Of a stretch of DNA of 49,066 nt, positions 16,681-27,584 are shown piece after piece; the stretch's first letter is position 1, and every line of letters starts with the position of its first letter. This DNA comes from Clostridia bacterium (GTDB lineage: Bacteria; Bacillota; Clostridia; Christensenellales; Borkfalkiaceae): contig CAAGAM010000186.1 of NCBI GenBank assembly GCA_900767815.1, forward strand, positions 1 through 49,066. Reading direction: 5' to 3'. Below the pieces are notes generated by a model that was not told the DNA's origin, did no database searches, and was given only the letters and a program-made list of their open reading frames with translations. Made by a program: the position numbers and the translations under genes.

Positions 16681-18291
16681 ATGAAGAAGGTTTTAACGAA
16701 AGTTTTGGCTTGTGCTATGGCGGTTACTGTAGGGGGTGCTATTTTTAGCGGTTGTGTTTCCGGCTCAGGGGGTGGTTCCGGATCCGGAAAAAATAAGATT
16801 AAAATTTCGGTTTACGGTGGAGGTTTCGGTTCGGAGTGGGCCGTGAAGATGATTGGCGACTACAATCAATCATCTAACGGAAAATATGAATTTGTTAAAA
16901 TTCAAGATTATTTAGATAATAACGATACTATTACTGCTAAAATTTTAGCAGGCGTTACGCAAGCGGATATCTTTTTTACAGACCAAAACGATATTTCTCA
17001 ACTGATGGCAAGCGGTAAACTTTTGAATTTGAAGGACGTGTGGGAGGCAACGCCCGATGCCAACGGAGAGAAAATCAGAACAAAAATATACGAAGCCGAT
17101 ACGATGGAGAGTTTGTGGTCGAATGCAGGGGGAATATATGCGATTCCGTATACGCTCGGAGTTTCTTCTCAGATTTATGACTATGATTTATTTGAAGATG
17201 CGGGTTGGTTTATAACCGATAACTCTACTGCGAGCGGATATTCCAAAGGCTTAGACGGTATTGAAGGAACGTATGATGACGGTTTGCCTGCAACGGAAAT
17301 GGAGTATGCCGACTTGTTGTCGAAAATTTTAGATGCGCGAATGCTTCCGTATACCCTGATGGGTAGTATTTCCGGAGGCGGAATTGAACACCTTCGAGAA
17401 AGTATTCACGCGCAATATGAAGGTTTGCAAAGTTACAAAACTTCTTATTCCTATAACGGAAAAATGTATATACCGTCTACCGGAACAACTGAAAACATCA
17501 CTCCAGAAACGGGTTACAAAACACTTACCGAATCTGAGGGAAGAAATAAGGCAATTGATTTTATTTCGCAATATGTTTTAAAAGCAAATTACATCGATAA
17601 TGACAGCAAAAATTCTTCGCATACCGAAGCTGAGGAGAGATTTTTGTTTTCGCATAATAGCGGTATGACGCAAATAGCTATGACTTTTAACGGATGTTGG
17701 TGGGAAAACGAAGCTCGTCCGGCTTTTGATTCCGATTCTACGCGTCACGGTGCGCAGTACGGATTTGGAAAGAGAAGATTCGGTATTATGCCAACGCCGG
17801 CACTTAATGGACAAAACCCCAATAGTAACGGAAAGGCATATTACTCGGTGAATACTTTTGGCTCAGTTTTTGCAGTAAAGTCGGATGACGAAGAAAAAAA
17901 TAAGGCAATGATAGATTTCCTTACGTATTTTGCTTCCGATAAAGGGTTGGCGACGTTTACGGAAACGGTAGGAGTCGTCCCTGCTTACAATTTTAAACTT
18001 AGCGAAAATATTTATAACAACCTTACGTATTACGGAAAAACTTATTATGATATGTTGACCGCTGAAAATACGTTAATAGTCATGCCTACTGTTTATAAAT
18101 ATTTTTCGTCGATTAACTATGAAACGAAAAATGCGCCGAAACGATTGGCAATGACGATCGATGACTATCCGTATTCGTATATGATAGGTGCGTTTTATGC
18201 AGGGAAATCTGCGGATCAAATGAAAAATGCAATTCGAAACGCATGGACGGAAACTTCATGGAAACAACTTTTGGGTGAGGTGGGGAACTGA
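16681..18291 (+). CDS. ABC sugar transporter substrate-binding lipoprotein
   Basis: 536 residues from ATG 16681, with AGGAG 10 bases upstream; the frame back to 16621 lacks a ribosome site. A signal peptide ends in a lipobox (AIFSGC), so the protein is a membrane-anchored lipoprotein. A Gly/Ser linker and then an extracellular solute-binding family 1 fold follow. It is longer than most family members (about 420), as is typical for binders of larger oligosaccharides. It heads the operon and is coupled (TGATG) to two permeases. It captures the glycan fragments that the downstream cytoplasmic glycosidases act on. The sugar itself cannot be read from the sequence. Confidence 0.88.
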   Translation: MKKVLTKVLACAMAVTVGGAIFSGCVSGSGGGSGSGKNKIKISVYGGGFGSEWAVKMIGDYNQSSNGKYEFVKIQDYLDNNDTITAKILAGVTQADIFFTDQNDISQLMASGKLLNLKDVWEATPDANGEKIRTKIYEADTMESLWSNAGGIYAIPYTLGVSSQIYDYDLFEDAGWFITDNSTASGYSKGLDGIEGTYDDGLPATEMEYADLLSKILDARMLPYTLMGSISGGGIEHLRESIHAQYEGLQSYKTSYSYNGKMYIPSTGTTENITPETGYKTLTESEGRNKAIDFISQYVLKANYIDNDSKNSSHTEAEERFLFSHNSGMTQIAMTFNGCWWENEARPAFDSDSTRHGAQYGFGKRRFGIMPTPALNGQNPNSNGKAYYSVNTFGSVFAVKSDDEEKNKAMIDFLTYFASDKGLATFTETVGVVPAYNFKLSENIYNNLTYYGKTYYDMLTAENTLIVMPTVYKYFSSINYETKNAPKRLAMTIDDYPYSYMIGAFYAGKSADQMKNAIRNAWTETSWKQLLGEVGN

Positions 18292-19190
18292 TGGAAGGTG
18301 GAAAAATAAAAAAGAAAAAAACTATCGGAGAAGTAATATTTATCGTTTCTCTGTTGATTTTTCCTCTGATTCAGTTGGCAATCTGGTATTTTTATTTAAA
18401 TTTCGAATCTGTTCTTCAAGCGTTTAAAACGGTGCATACAGATCTTTCGTACGAATGGGTTGGCTTTTTGAATTTTAAAAGCGTATGGTCGGATTTTACG
18501 GAAAAAGGCTCATTGTTGTATGTGGGGTTTTGGAATAATTGGAAAATGTACATAGTTTCATGGATCCTTTCCACGCCTACGTCGTTTCTGTTTGCTTACA
18601 TAATTTTTAAAAAATATCCGATGTCGGGAGCGTACAGGCTCCTTGTAATGGTACCGTCGATTTTATCTGCCATTTTAACGGGCTTAATTTTTCGTAAATT
18701 TATGTTTAATCTTCCAAAATTGGGAATGGGGGGAGAGTTGCCTGATTTTTTGGGCGAAGAGAAATATAGATTTTGGACAGTTGTTATTTATAGCGTCGTT
18801 AATGGATTTTCTACTTCATCGGTGATTTATCCCAATGTTATGAATGATATCGATGCCGAAATTCTTGAAAGTGCGCAATTGGAAGGGGTCAGCGCGTTGG
18901 AAGAATTTTGGTATATCATTTTCCCATATTGCATTCCTACATTTACTACGTTTACGATCGGCAATATTCCCGGATTATTTGGGGCAGGCCCTCTTTTCTC
19001 GTTTTGGGGATATAATGCGCCTTCCGATGTTTATACAGTAGGATATCATATTTTTAAACAGACAATGAATGGCGGCGCGGCTTGGTATGGCTATACGTCG
19101 GCATTGAATATGATGATAATGGTAATTACTATTCCTATGACGTTCGGAGCAAAAACTTTACTTGAAAAGGTGGATCCGTTAAATGATTGA
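18291..19190 (+). CDS. Carbohydrate ABC transporter permease 1
   Basis: A 299-residue inner-membrane subunit of the CUT1 class (MalF/MsmF-like) with about six hydrophobic segments. The EAA loop that contacts the ATPase is visible as ESAQLEGVSALEEFWYIIFP near residues 190-210. It starts on the last base of the binding-protein stop codon and overlaps the next permease by 8 bases, so the three genes are tightly coupled. No ABC ATPase gene is found in the window; such importers often share a chromosomal MsmK-like ATPase. Confidence 0.9.
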   Translation: MEGGKIKKKKTIGEVIFIVSLLIFPLIQLAIWYFYLNFESVLQAFKTVHTDLSYEWVGFLNFKSVWSDFTEKGSLLYVGFWNNWKMYIVSWILSTPTSFLFAYIIFKKYPMSGAYRLLVMVPSILSAILTGLIFRKFMFNLPKLGMGGELPDFLGEEKYRFWTVVIYSVVNGFSTSSVIYPNVMNDIDAEILESAQLEGVSALEEFWYIIFPYCIPTFTTFTIGNIPGLFGAGPLFSFWGYNAPSDVYTVGYHIFKQTMNGGAAWYGYTSALNMMIMVITIPMTFGAKTLLEKVDPLND

Positions 19191-20112
19191 GAAAAGTCAA
19201 AAAATGAAAAGTAAACATCAAGGGGATGTTAAACCTAAATACATAGTATCTACTTGTTTTTTTGTTTTAATGGGCATTCTTATGTTTGTGCAACTTGTGA
19301 TTTTACTTTTGCCTATTGCCTGGGCTATTATGGCATCGTTTAAGGATCCCTTTGATTTTTCGACGAGTCCGTTTTCCTTTCCCGATATTTTTTGTTGGGA
19401 TAATTATACAAGAGCATTTAAAGGACTTGAAGTCGAGTATTGGAGTGATTCGACGCAACAACTTGTAAGCTACAATTTCTTTAATATGTTTTGCAATTCG
19501 GCAATTTATGCACTGATTTCTCCTGCGTGGTCGTTGTTAGTTACGTTCTGTACGTCATATTTGCTTGCAAGATATCATTTTTTCGGAAGTAAGTTTTTGT
19601 ATAATTTTGCGATTTTAATGATGGTTTTGCCGTTTAGTGCGTCGTTGTCAGCATCGCTTTACCTGAGAAAAATGATGGGCATATATGATAATATACTTGC
19701 GCATATATTTTGGGGGGCTTCAGGTTTCGGATTTAATTTTGTTTTATTGTACGGAAACATCAAAGGTTTATCGAATACATATGGCGAGGCCGCTCAGATT
19801 GACGGTGCCGGGCATTATACCATAATGTTTAAAATTTATTTTCCTATGGTATTGCCGTTATTGTTCGGATTGTTTTTGTTGGCGTTCATAAGCAGCTGGA
19901 ACGATTATAATACTTTCCTTGTTTATTTACCGAGCACTCCGAATCTTGCTTACGGAACGTATGCATTTAATCAGTGGGCGGGAGTAAAGCGGTATACGAC
20001 GCCCGAAATTATGGCGGCGTTTATGATTATTGCGATTCCTTCTATTATTTTGTGGATTGTGTGTCATAAATGGTCGATGACTACGATGAAAGTGGGAGGG
20101 TTAAAAGGATGA
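19183..20112 (+). CDS. Carbohydrate ABC transporter permease 2
   Basis: A 309-residue MalG/MsmG-like permease. A cytoplasmic N-terminus of about 25 residues precedes six hydrophobic segments. The EAA motif reads EAAQIDGAGHYTIMFKIYFP near residues 203-222, followed by the usual FLLAFISSWNDY helix. It pairs with the upstream permease to form the translocation pore. The end overlaps the start of the next gene (ATGA), which ties the surface-protein genes to the transporter operon. Confidence 0.9.
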   Translation: MIEKSQKMKSKHQGDVKPKYIVSTCFFVLMGILMFVQLVILLLPIAWAIMASFKDPFDFSTSPFSFPDIFCWDNYTRAFKGLEVEYWSDSTQQLVSYNFFNMFCNSAIYALISPAWSLLVTFCTSYLLARYHFFGSKFLYNFAILMMVLPFSASLSASLYLRKMMGIYDNILAHIFWGASGFGFNFVLLYGNIKGLSNTYGEAAQIDGAGHYTIMFKIYFPMVLPLLFGLFLLAFISSWNDYNTFLVYLPSTPNLAYGTYAFNQWAGVKRYTTPEIMAAFMIIAIPSIILWIVCHKWSMTTMKVGGLKG

Positions 20113-23100
20113 GTTCAAAGCGAAAGAAAAAATTAATTTTTGCATCATTGATTTGTAGCGCGGTTGTCTGTTTTACATTACCTATCGTATTTAAAACAGA
20201 CAATGCTGCAGCGGCTGCCTTTGAAATAAACGGGGTTTCTTACAGCGAAACCTATGGCGTTGGTTACCAATTCACGTTATCCGGAGTTACCGCCAATATT
20301 GGAGCAGTAGAAATCAAAACGACGGCACTTTTGAAAAAGGACGGCGGGGTTTTGGCGCAGACGGATACCTCGGAAACGATAAAATACGACTTGGTGGAAA
20401 GCGGAGAATATGAATTGGTGCAATACGCGTTTTATGACGGAAAGTATTATGCGAAATCATATTTCTTTACTGTCGATAATCGCCCGTTTTTTGATTTTTC
20501 TCAAATTAAAACCGAATACAGTCTTGGGGAAAATATAGATTTAAACGTAACGGCTTATATTGGCGGTAAAGCGATTTTTGCCAATGTAACATTGTCGGAT
20601 ACGTACGGAAAAATCGAATGCGAGAATAGTTATACGTTTTTATCGCTTGGCAAATATGTAATTAATGCAGTAGTTGAAGATAATGGTACGAGTTACTCGG
20701 ATACAAAAACAGTGACTGTAAAGAATGAATCTTACGCGGATTTGTTCAAGGTGAAGTCTGGAGGCGGAACAGTTACTTCGAATTACGATATGCCGGCAGG
20801 AAAAAGAAATGCCGGTAATGGTGTGTATCTTGATTGTTCGTCGGGAACTATTTACTCTTTTGCAAATGTTGTAAATGTGAATGAATTAAATAAAAATACG
20901 CCACTGATTACCTGGGCGCCCATATTGAATGATGTTTACAAGGGCATTAATCATTTCTATATTCGCATGACGGATAAATATGACGCAAATAACGCGGTAA
21001 CCGTAGATTTCTTTTCTCACGGCGATTCTTCTATGGGATATATTCATATTAATCGCGGCGGACTGTCGTTGGGATTAAACGATAACGGAAAGCCGGCAAC
21101 AAGTTATAATACGTCGATAGCTTATTCCGGAACTATGTTAAGCCGATATAAGGATACATATCACGCTCAGGGGTGGTTGTCGTGTAGTTTTTCTCCGGAG
21201 GAAAAAGCGTTTTACGTAAAAACCGATAACACGGAAAGACTGAAACAAGTTTTGGATTTGGACAATGCCGATCATGTAGGAGTTGCTAATATCTGGAACG
21301 GTTTTACGACAGGTGAAGTGTATATTGATATAGAAGTGCAAGGATACGATAAAAACGGCATAATTATTTCGGAATTTTTCGGTACCGATTTGTCGGGTAG
21401 TGAAATTATAGATACTGCAGCACCAAGTATTTCCGTAGAAAATGAAAACGGCGAGCTCCCCATAGGCTTTACGGGGAAAAAGTATGTTATTCCGAACCCT
21501 CTTGGGGTAAATGATTTCATCGAAGGCGCAATATCGGTAGAAGACATCGAAATTCAAGTCGCAAGAATGAGTGGAGCGAAGATTATAGACTATACCGATG
21601 TGCTTGAAAACGGAACTTTTACTCCCGATAAGGCGGGTATATATAGGGTCGTCTATTTCTGTGCCGATTCGAAAGGAAACGAATCATTGGCAATGTATAC
21701 GTTTGAAGTACTTGATGGCGATGCTCCGGAAGCGTTTTGTGATTTGCCCGAAACGATTAATGTCGGTTCACATTATATATTGCCGGATGTGAAAGTAAAA
21801 GGACTTTCTAAAATTGTTTCCTCATTCGTTCAATATTATTATAACGGAACGTTGCTTGAAAATGTTGCCAAAGAAAGTATCTTGATCGATAAAAAAGGGA
21901 CGCTCAGTGTAAAATATAAATTTGTTGATTATATAGGAAATGAAGTTAGCGGAGAAAAAAATGCAAATTGTATCGTTTCGGATGCTGCGGTTTTAAATAT
22001 TGTCGGTGTTCCATATACAGCAATAAAAGGACAGACGCTGTATTTGTCCGATTTTGAAGCCTTTAATTATAATTATTCAAAGGATAATGTAAATTTTACT
22101 CCGGAACGAACTATTAAAGTTAATGGCACGAAACTTGGATCGGATCTTTCTTACAATGTGACCGAAGAAGTTGGAAGTGAATTGACGGTAGAATACTCGG
22201 CAGGCGGAAGTACGCTCGTAAAAAAAATCAAAGTAATTTCACCTAAATATATTGCGGATTATTTTTTAACCGATGCGGAGAAATCCGGAACAGCCGAAGG
22301 GGTACAATTCCGTTTAGATGACGATATTCAAGTTCAGACTGCAAACCCGATGTATGTAACGGATAGCAACGGTTTTGAAATTAAATTCTCGGTAAACGAT
22401 GGGGCGAGCGGATGCGTGATATTTAAGATGTCTGCATTTTACAACGAAAATAAAACGTTGGTTATGTGCGTAGATCTTGCAAAAAATGTTTTACGTTTAA
22501 ATAACGATCTTGCCGAATATCCCATTACTCGTTCGGGAAATATTGTGACGATTTTGTATCGTGATTCACAAAAACAAATTGCTTCTGTTGCGACAATTAA
22601 AAACTTTTTAAACGGAACGCAATTTGATACGATGGAGAATATGGCGGATTTTTCGCTGGAAACGAGTGGTTTTTCAAGTGGAGATACCCTTACGCTTTGT
22701 TCGCTTGGCGGAATGTCTTTAGCTCAGACGTACTCAAACGGCGAAGCAAACGAATATCGGGATAATGCCGTGCCTACATTGGTGTATGAATCGAAGAGTC
22801 TTATATCAAACGGAGTATTACTCGCGCCGGCTACAAAAGCTTGGAAGTTTTTATCGGGTATGACAAAAGTGACTGTTACGGTTTATTCTCCCGACGGAAA
22901 CAGATTGATAAATAATCAACCTACAGTAAAGGATTACTACGTGGCCGTAGATAAATTCGGATCGTATAGTATTGAATTTAAAGTCAATTACGGTAACGGC
23001 GCAGTTAAGAAGATTTCGCTGTCGGCGACATATTTAGATGAAACGCCCATTACGTTTGAGTTTTCGGAAAATTTGCCAACGACGAAACAAGTTGGTGAAG

Positions 23101-23309
23101 TTTTAAGAATGCCTGAAGTAAAGGTTTTAACGGCGAATAACGTAAAATACTATTTTTGCGTAACGGATACGAGCGGGAAAAGCGTTATTTTAGGCGAAAA
23201 AGACTTTATAACTTTGTCGAGGTTGGGAAACTATAAAATTACGTTTGTTATTTTTAATGATAGTCAAATTGAAACGAAAGCGTTTGTCGTTACCGTTACG
23301 GAAAAATAA
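20109..23309 (+). CDS. Large exported multidomain protein with Ig-like and beta-sandwich-like regions
   Basis: 1066 residues from ATG 20109, which overlaps the permease stop; an earlier in-frame start at 20070 lies inside the permease. A signal peptide (about 1-37, cleavage in an Ala run) directs export. Repeating blocks of 80-100 residues look like bacterial Ig-like modules. Two longer segments (about 230-430 and 720-880) have the pattern of concanavalin/LamG-like beta sandwiches (YIHINRGGLSLGLND; MCVDLAKNVLRLNND). No anchor, LPXTG or catalytic motif was recognised. Being coupled to the importer suggests a glycan-binding surface or secreted partner. The domain calls are by eye and tentative. 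Confidence 0.6.
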   Translation: MSSKRKKKLIFASLICSAVVCFTLPIVFKTDNAAAAAFEINGVSYSETYGVGYQFTLSGVTANIGAVEIKTTALLKKDGGVLAQTDTSETIKYDLVESGEYELVQYAFYDGKYYAKSYFFTVDNRPFFDFSQIKTEYSLGENIDLNVTAYIGGKAIFANVTLSDTYGKIECENSYTFLSLGKYVINAVVEDNGTSYSDTKTVTVKNESYADLFKVKSGGGTVTSNYDMPAGKRNAGNGVYLDCSSGTIYSFANVVNVNELNKNTPLITWAPILNDVYKGINHFYIRMTDKYDANNAVTVDFFSHGDSSMGYIHINRGGLSLGLNDNGKPATSYNTSIAYSGTMLSRYKDTYHAQGWLSCSFSPEEKAFYVKTDNTERLKQVLDLDNADHVGVANIWNGFTTGEVYIDIEVQGYDKNGIIISEFFGTDLSGSEIIDTAAPSISVENENGELPIGFTGKKYVIPNPLGVNDFIEGAISVEDIEIQVARMSGAKIIDYTDVLENGTFTPDKAGIYRVVYFCADSKGNESLAMYTFEVLDGDAPEAFCDLPETINVGSHYILPDVKVKGLSKIVSSFVQYYYNGTLLENVAKESILIDKKGTLSVKYKFVDYIGNEVSGEKNANCIVSDAAVLNIVGVPYTAIKGQTLYLSDFEAFNYNYSKDNVNFTPERTIKVNGTKLGSDLSYNVTEEVGSELTVEYSAGGSTLVKKIKVISPKYIADYFLTDAEKSGTAEGVQFRLDDDIQVQTANPMYVTDSNGFEIKFSVNDGASGCVIFKMSAFYNENKTLVMCVDLAKNVLRLNNDLAEYPITRSGNIVTILYRDSQKQIASVATIKNFLNGTQFDTMENMADFSLETSGFSSGDTLTLCSLGGMSLAQTYSNGEANEYRDNAVPTLVYESKSLISNGVLLAPATKAWKFLSGMTKVTVTVYSPDGNRLINNQPTVKDYYVAVDKFGSYSIEFKVNYGNGAVKKISLSATYLDETPITFEFSENLPTTKQVGEVLRMPEVKVLTANNVKYYFCVTDTSGKSVILGEKDFITLSRLGNYKITFVIFNDSQIETKAFVVTVTEK

Positions 23310-23327
23310 TGGATGGAGGAAAACTCA

Positions 23328-25367
23328 ATGAGAAAAGCCTTAAAAAAAACAATCGGGGTTTTACTTGCAACAATCACGATCTTTGCTGCAGCTTCTTGTT
23401 CTCATAACGATGAAAACCGCGGAAACAAGGAACAAACACGAGAAGTTATATCGATTTTTACGCAAAACGGGAAAAGCGATTACAAAGTGCTGATTTCCGC
23501 TGAGGCAGACATAGTTGAACAAACGGCGGCAAGCGAGTTTGTGAAGTATATTGAACAAACAACAGGGTGTGTTTTACCCGTGGTTACAGATGATACAGCT
23601 TCTGCAAATGTAAATGGAAAATATGTTTCGATCGGCGAAAATAAATTATTCAACAAAGTAAAAATCGACAATACAAATTTGAATAAAGAGGGATATGTAT
23701 TAAAGACGATAGGAAATTCGTTGTTTATAGTCGGACAGATTCCCAAAGCTACCTTATTCGGCGTGTACGGGTTTCTCGAATATGAAATGGGTTGCAAATT
23801 TTTGTCTGCACAATACGAATATATACCCGAATATACTTCATTTGAGTTAAAAGAAACGGATGAGCGAAGAATTCCGGCGATAGCAACGCGTTGTGTATTT
23901 TACGACGCTATGAATACCTTTAATACGATGTATCTTGCGCCGAAAAACGGATATTCCGTTGCGCATACAACAGATCCGAAAGCAATTGGTGGATCGTATT
24001 GGAGTTTCAGCAGTGATGGAGAAGTACATTCTATGGCTTCTTTTATTTCTTATTCCGAAAATAAGAATAAACATCCTCAATGGTATGGTACGGCGCAAGG
24101 CAATATGCCCTGTCTTTCCAACGGATTAAACGCAGAAACGGGAGAAATCGATCCTCAAGATCGAGAGAAAGACTCCGACGGCAATCTTATTGCCGGCACA
24201 ACGTATATAGAGGCGTGGATCAATAAGTCGATTGAATATCTTCAGGAACATCCCGATTGTGAATATATTACTTTCGGGCAGCCGGATGTTTCCGATTCGA
24301 TCGTGTGTAACTGCGAAAAATGTCAGAAGCAGTTATCGAAATTAAATTATAGTCGAAGTGCGCAATTTATGGTTTGGGCGAATACAGCCGCGAAATACAT
24401 ACAAGAATGGGTACAGGAAAATTGCCCCGGGCGTAAAGTACGTTTTGCGCGAACGGCATACGCATGGAGCGAAGGCGCGCCCGTAAAGCAAGTAGCTGAA
24501 GGTGTGTATGAACCGATTACCGAACTTTGTCGTCCGCGTGAAGATATGTCTATCTGGTGGATTCCCATCAACGGGTGCTATATTCACGAACTTTGCGATG
24601 AAAACTGTAACACTAACGCAAACGGCACGGGCGCGGCGTGGAAAGGATGGAAACAAATTGCCAATGACTTTTTAGTGTTTGATTATAATGTGAACTATAC
24701 GGAATATCTTTCTTATTTTCCTAATATGAACGTTTTACAGGCAAATTTGCAAGAGTATGTGAAAGAAGGTGTTTCTTCGTATCTTTTGGAAGGCTCACTC
24801 GGCTCATACGATTATTACGAACAGGATATGCAGGCTTGGGTTGCGGCAAAACTTATGTGGAATCCGAATCTTGATGTGCAAGAACTGGTCTCCGAATATA
24901 ATCGTTATTATTATGGCGAACAAGCGGGGAAAATCGCAGACGAATTGCTGTGGTATTTAGAATCGCATTTCAATTATCAGGCGAAGGAACAAAGCAAAGT
25001 TCAAGGTCAAACGAGGTGTATACGTGTATATTCCGGCTATGAATCGTGGATGGTATCCGCTAAAACGCTGAATAAATTATTTTTAACACAATGCTACGAT
25101 TATATCGAGCGCATACGTGCCGTCTATGACGCCGATGCTTCGCTTTCGTCAACGCAAAGAGAGCAATATGAAGAGAATTTGCAACGCTTTGAGGTGATGA
25201 TCGATTTTATGAAATATAAAAACTACGATTCCGTTTCATTTACGACGGACGCCGAAAAGTATGATTTTATGGTATCGTTTTTCGACAAAGTGGAAAGACT
25301 CGGCATTAAAAAATTTAGTGAAACGGGTAAAACCGTATACGACGAAAGAGTTTCGCTTGGGTATTAA
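23328..25367 (+). CDS. DUF4838 lipoprotein with alpha-glucuronidase-like N-terminal domain
   Basis: 679 residues from ATG 23328 behind GGAGG. The lipobox (AAASC) predicts a surface lipoprotein. Residues about 45-160 look like the N-terminal alpha/beta domain shared by GH67 and hexosaminidases (EADIVEQTAASEFVKYI, then TLFGVYGFLEYEMGCKF). The central part (about 190-470) has the DUF4838 features, including ITFGQPDVSDS and a CNCEKC cysteine cluster. DUF4838 proteins are probably glycosidases, but the substrate and catalytic residues are not established. It would act outside the cell, before uptake by the ABC importer. Confidence 0.78.
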   Translation: MRKALKKTIGVLLATITIFAAASCSHNDENRGNKEQTREVISIFTQNGKSDYKVLISAEADIVEQTAASEFVKYIEQTTGCVLPVVTDDTASANVNGKYVSIGENKLFNKVKIDNTNLNKEGYVLKTIGNSLFIVGQIPKATLFGVYGFLEYEMGCKFLSAQYEYIPEYTSFELKETDERRIPAIATRCVFYDAMNTFNTMYLAPKNGYSVAHTTDPKAIGGSYWSFSSDGEVHSMASFISYSENKNKHPQWYGTAQGNMPCLSNGLNAETGEIDPQDREKDSDGNLIAGTTYIEAWINKSIEYLQEHPDCEYITFGQPDVSDSIVCNCEKCQKQLSKLNYSRSAQFMVWANTAAKYIQEWVQENCPGRKVRFARTAYAWSEGAPVKQVAEGVYEPITELCRPREDMSIWWIPINGCYIHELCDENCNTNANGTGAAWKGWKQIANDFLVFDYNVNYTEYLSYFPNMNVLQANLQEYVKEGVSSYLLEGSLGSYDYYEQDMQAWVAAKLMWNPNLDVQELVSEYNRYYYGEQAGKIADELLWYLESHFNYQAKEQSKVQGQTRCIRVYSGYESWMVSAKTLNKLFLTQCYDYIERIRAVYDADASLSSTQREQYEENLQRFEVMIDFMKYKNYDSVSFTTDAEKYDFMVSFFDKVERLGIKKFSETGKTVYDERVSLGY

Positions 25368-25379
25368 GGGAGAAGAAAG

Positions 25380-27584
25380 ATGAGAAAGAAAACGAAAAAC
25401 ATCGCTTTTTTAGCTCTGATTTTTACATTCGTTTACGCGTTGTTTTTTGCGGTGCAATTACAAAACGGATACGAAAAGGTGTTCGCGGAAAGCACGTCTT
25501 ACGTGACGTCATCGGCAACACCCGTTGTATATACGATAGAAGATTACGTAGCGTTAAATGCCGAAGGCATCAATGTAAAAACCACGGGAAAAGGCGAGGC
25601 GCGCAAAAGTTGGCAGATTTCCGGCCTGTGGCAGGATAACTGCGAGTTGCGCGCCGGAATTAGCGTATCGAATAATAAATCGAACGTTTCGGATTTGCGT
25701 ATTTATTTCGGCGGAAACAGTCCTTGGAATACTTATGCGTTATTATTGAATTACCCGCAAGGAAAACTTACGTTCAAAGCGGAAGGCAATAAGTCCGAAG
25801 AAAAACGATCGCAGATTGTTGCGGAACACCTTGCACTCGCTTACGGCACGGATTATAAGCTTGAACTTTCTTATACAAAACTTTTAAGCACGGCGGACGG
25901 AAGTTATTGCGGCGATCAATTCGATTTGCGATTTTACGATGAAAAGAAGCAAATCGACATCACTTGGAATAGCGTTTTTCTTGGAGAAGAACGTTGCGCC
26001 GAATCGTGGGATTGGGATAATAAAATGCAACCTACATTCGGTATGTATATGTACAACGAGGTTGATTTTTATTTGAAGGCATATGATTTTCGGCGCGAGT
26101 ATTTCGTGCTTGTGCAAGACGGAAATAAACGTGTGCCGTATGTGATTTCTTACGGTCAGGAATACGATTTTTCCGATTATATTCCCGATAAAGCGGGGTA
26201 TATCAAGAAAGGCTTTAAAACGGTGGTAGGCAATAATGTTTTGACAGCCCCGATTTCGGGACGTTGGACAACGGATATTACCGAAACGACGGGCGGAAAA
26301 TACCAGGCAACGTTTACGCCGTACTACGAGCCTATAAATTACCCCGTAACGTATTCGTATGATACGGAAAAAGCGACTCTTTCAAACGGCGCATTGCAAA
26401 CAGTAAACGCCGATAACGTTACCGCTGCATTACCCGTTTTGAACATCACTGCAAGCGGCTATGTGTTTTTAGGTTGGTATAAAGATTCGACGTATACGCA
26501 AAAAATCACCGCATACGAGTGCGCGGAGGGCGGGTTTACGTTGTACGGGAAAATCGCGCGCGGCAATACGTTAAAGCTTATTTATCCAAACGGCGAAACG
26601 CAAAGCGTGGCTGTGGAGCAAGGCGAAAGCTACACTTTCCCGTCGCCGCTGATTACGGGTTATCAGCAGGTAAGTAAATGGGAGCAAAGATTCGGCGATG
26701 CGTGGGTATCGGCGGAAAACACCGTAACGCCTACCGAAAACGGCGAATACAGAGCCGTAGCGGATAAACTACGATACACCATAGTTTACGATTTAAACGG
26801 CGGCGAAAACAATGCAGGAAACGTATCGGAATTTACGGTGGAAGATGAAATTACGCTGAAAGCACCCGCAAAAAAAGGATATTTCTTTGACGGGTTTAAA
26901 AACGAAAAAGGCGAACGCGTAGGGAAAATCGTTCGCGGCACAAGCGAAAACATAAGGCTTATCGCAACGTATGTGAAAGATACGTTTGTCGAAAGCGTAA
27001 CATATATTCAATCGCAGACGGCGGCGTTATTGCCGTTGTACACAGTGCCCGAAACCGCGGAAACGCTGATTAGCGTTTTTAAAGGAGAAATGCCTGTGGG
27101 AATATCCGAAGGGAAAGCCGTGTTTAACGAAACGGGAGATTATATCGTGGCTTACGATATAACTCTTATCAGCGGAGAAACGGTGCGAAAAACCGTAATC
27201 GTTCACGTGATCGCCCCTACAATCGTAACGGGCGGCGAATACCGGGCAACTTATTCTGCAGGAGAAAAGATTGAGCTGATAGACGCTTCGTGCGACGATA
27301 CTACGCAAAGCGTACTTATCAAAGTGCTGAAAGACGGAAAAGAAATAGCGTATCAGGATTTTTCTTTGACCGCGGAAGAGGGCGCGTATACCGTGAAATA
27401 TTACTTGCAAAGCGGTATGGCGCAAGAGATAGAGCGAACGTTTACAGTAGAGAAGACTGAAAAATCGGGATGCGCTTCAAGTAAGGTTGTAAGAAATACA
27501 ATAATCGTTACGGTTATCATCGTTGCGCTTGCCGTGAGTGCAACGGTAATAATAAATAAAAAACTCAAGGAGAGAAAAAAATGA
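25380..27584 (+). CDS. Membrane-anchored surface protein with InlB-like repeats
   Basis: A 734-residue exported protein. ATG 25380 follows GGGAGAAG. An N-terminal signal segment (about 6-36) and a C-terminal hydrophobic helix (about 705-727) followed by KKLKERKK predict a type-I membrane anchor. Residues about 60-240 form a beta-rich region with SWQISGLWQDNCELRAGISV, comparable with the sandwich-like regions in neighbouring exported proteins. Two or three InlB B-type repeats follow, recognisable by GYVFLGWYKDSTYTQKI and YDLNGGENNAGNVSEF. Such repeats extend adhesins and surface enzymes away from the cell. No catalytic site was recognised. It overlaps the next start as ATGA. Confidence 0.68.
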   Translation: MRKKTKNIAFLALIFTFVYALFFAVQLQNGYEKVFAESTSYVTSSATPVVYTIEDYVALNAEGINVKTTGKGEARKSWQISGLWQDNCELRAGISVSNNKSNVSDLRIYFGGNSPWNTYALLLNYPQGKLTFKAEGNKSEEKRSQIVAEHLALAYGTDYKLELSYTKLLSTADGSYCGDQFDLRFYDEKKQIDITWNSVFLGEERCAESWDWDNKMQPTFGMYMYNEVDFYLKAYDFRREYFVLVQDGNKRVPYVISYGQEYDFSDYIPDKAGYIKKGFKTVVGNNVLTAPISGRWTTDITETTGGKYQATFTPYYEPINYPVTYSYDTEKATLSNGALQTVNADNVTAALPVLNITASGYVFLGWYKDSTYTQKITAYECAEGGFTLYGKIARGNTLKLIYPNGETQSVAVEQGESYTFPSPLITGYQQVSKWEQRFGDAWVSAENTVTPTENGEYRAVADKLRYTIVYDLNGGENNAGNVSEFTVEDEITLKAPAKKGYFFDGFKNEKGERVGKIVRGTSENIRLIATYVKDTFVESVTYIQSQTAALLPLYTVPETAETLISVFKGEMPVGISEGKAVFNETGDYIVAYDITLISGETVRKTVIVHVIAPTIVTGGEYRATYSAGEKIELIDASCDDTTQSVLIKVLKDGKEIAYQDFSLTAEEGAYTVKYYLQSGMAQEIERTFTVEKTEKSGCASSKVVRNTIIVTVIIVALAVSATVIINKKLKERKK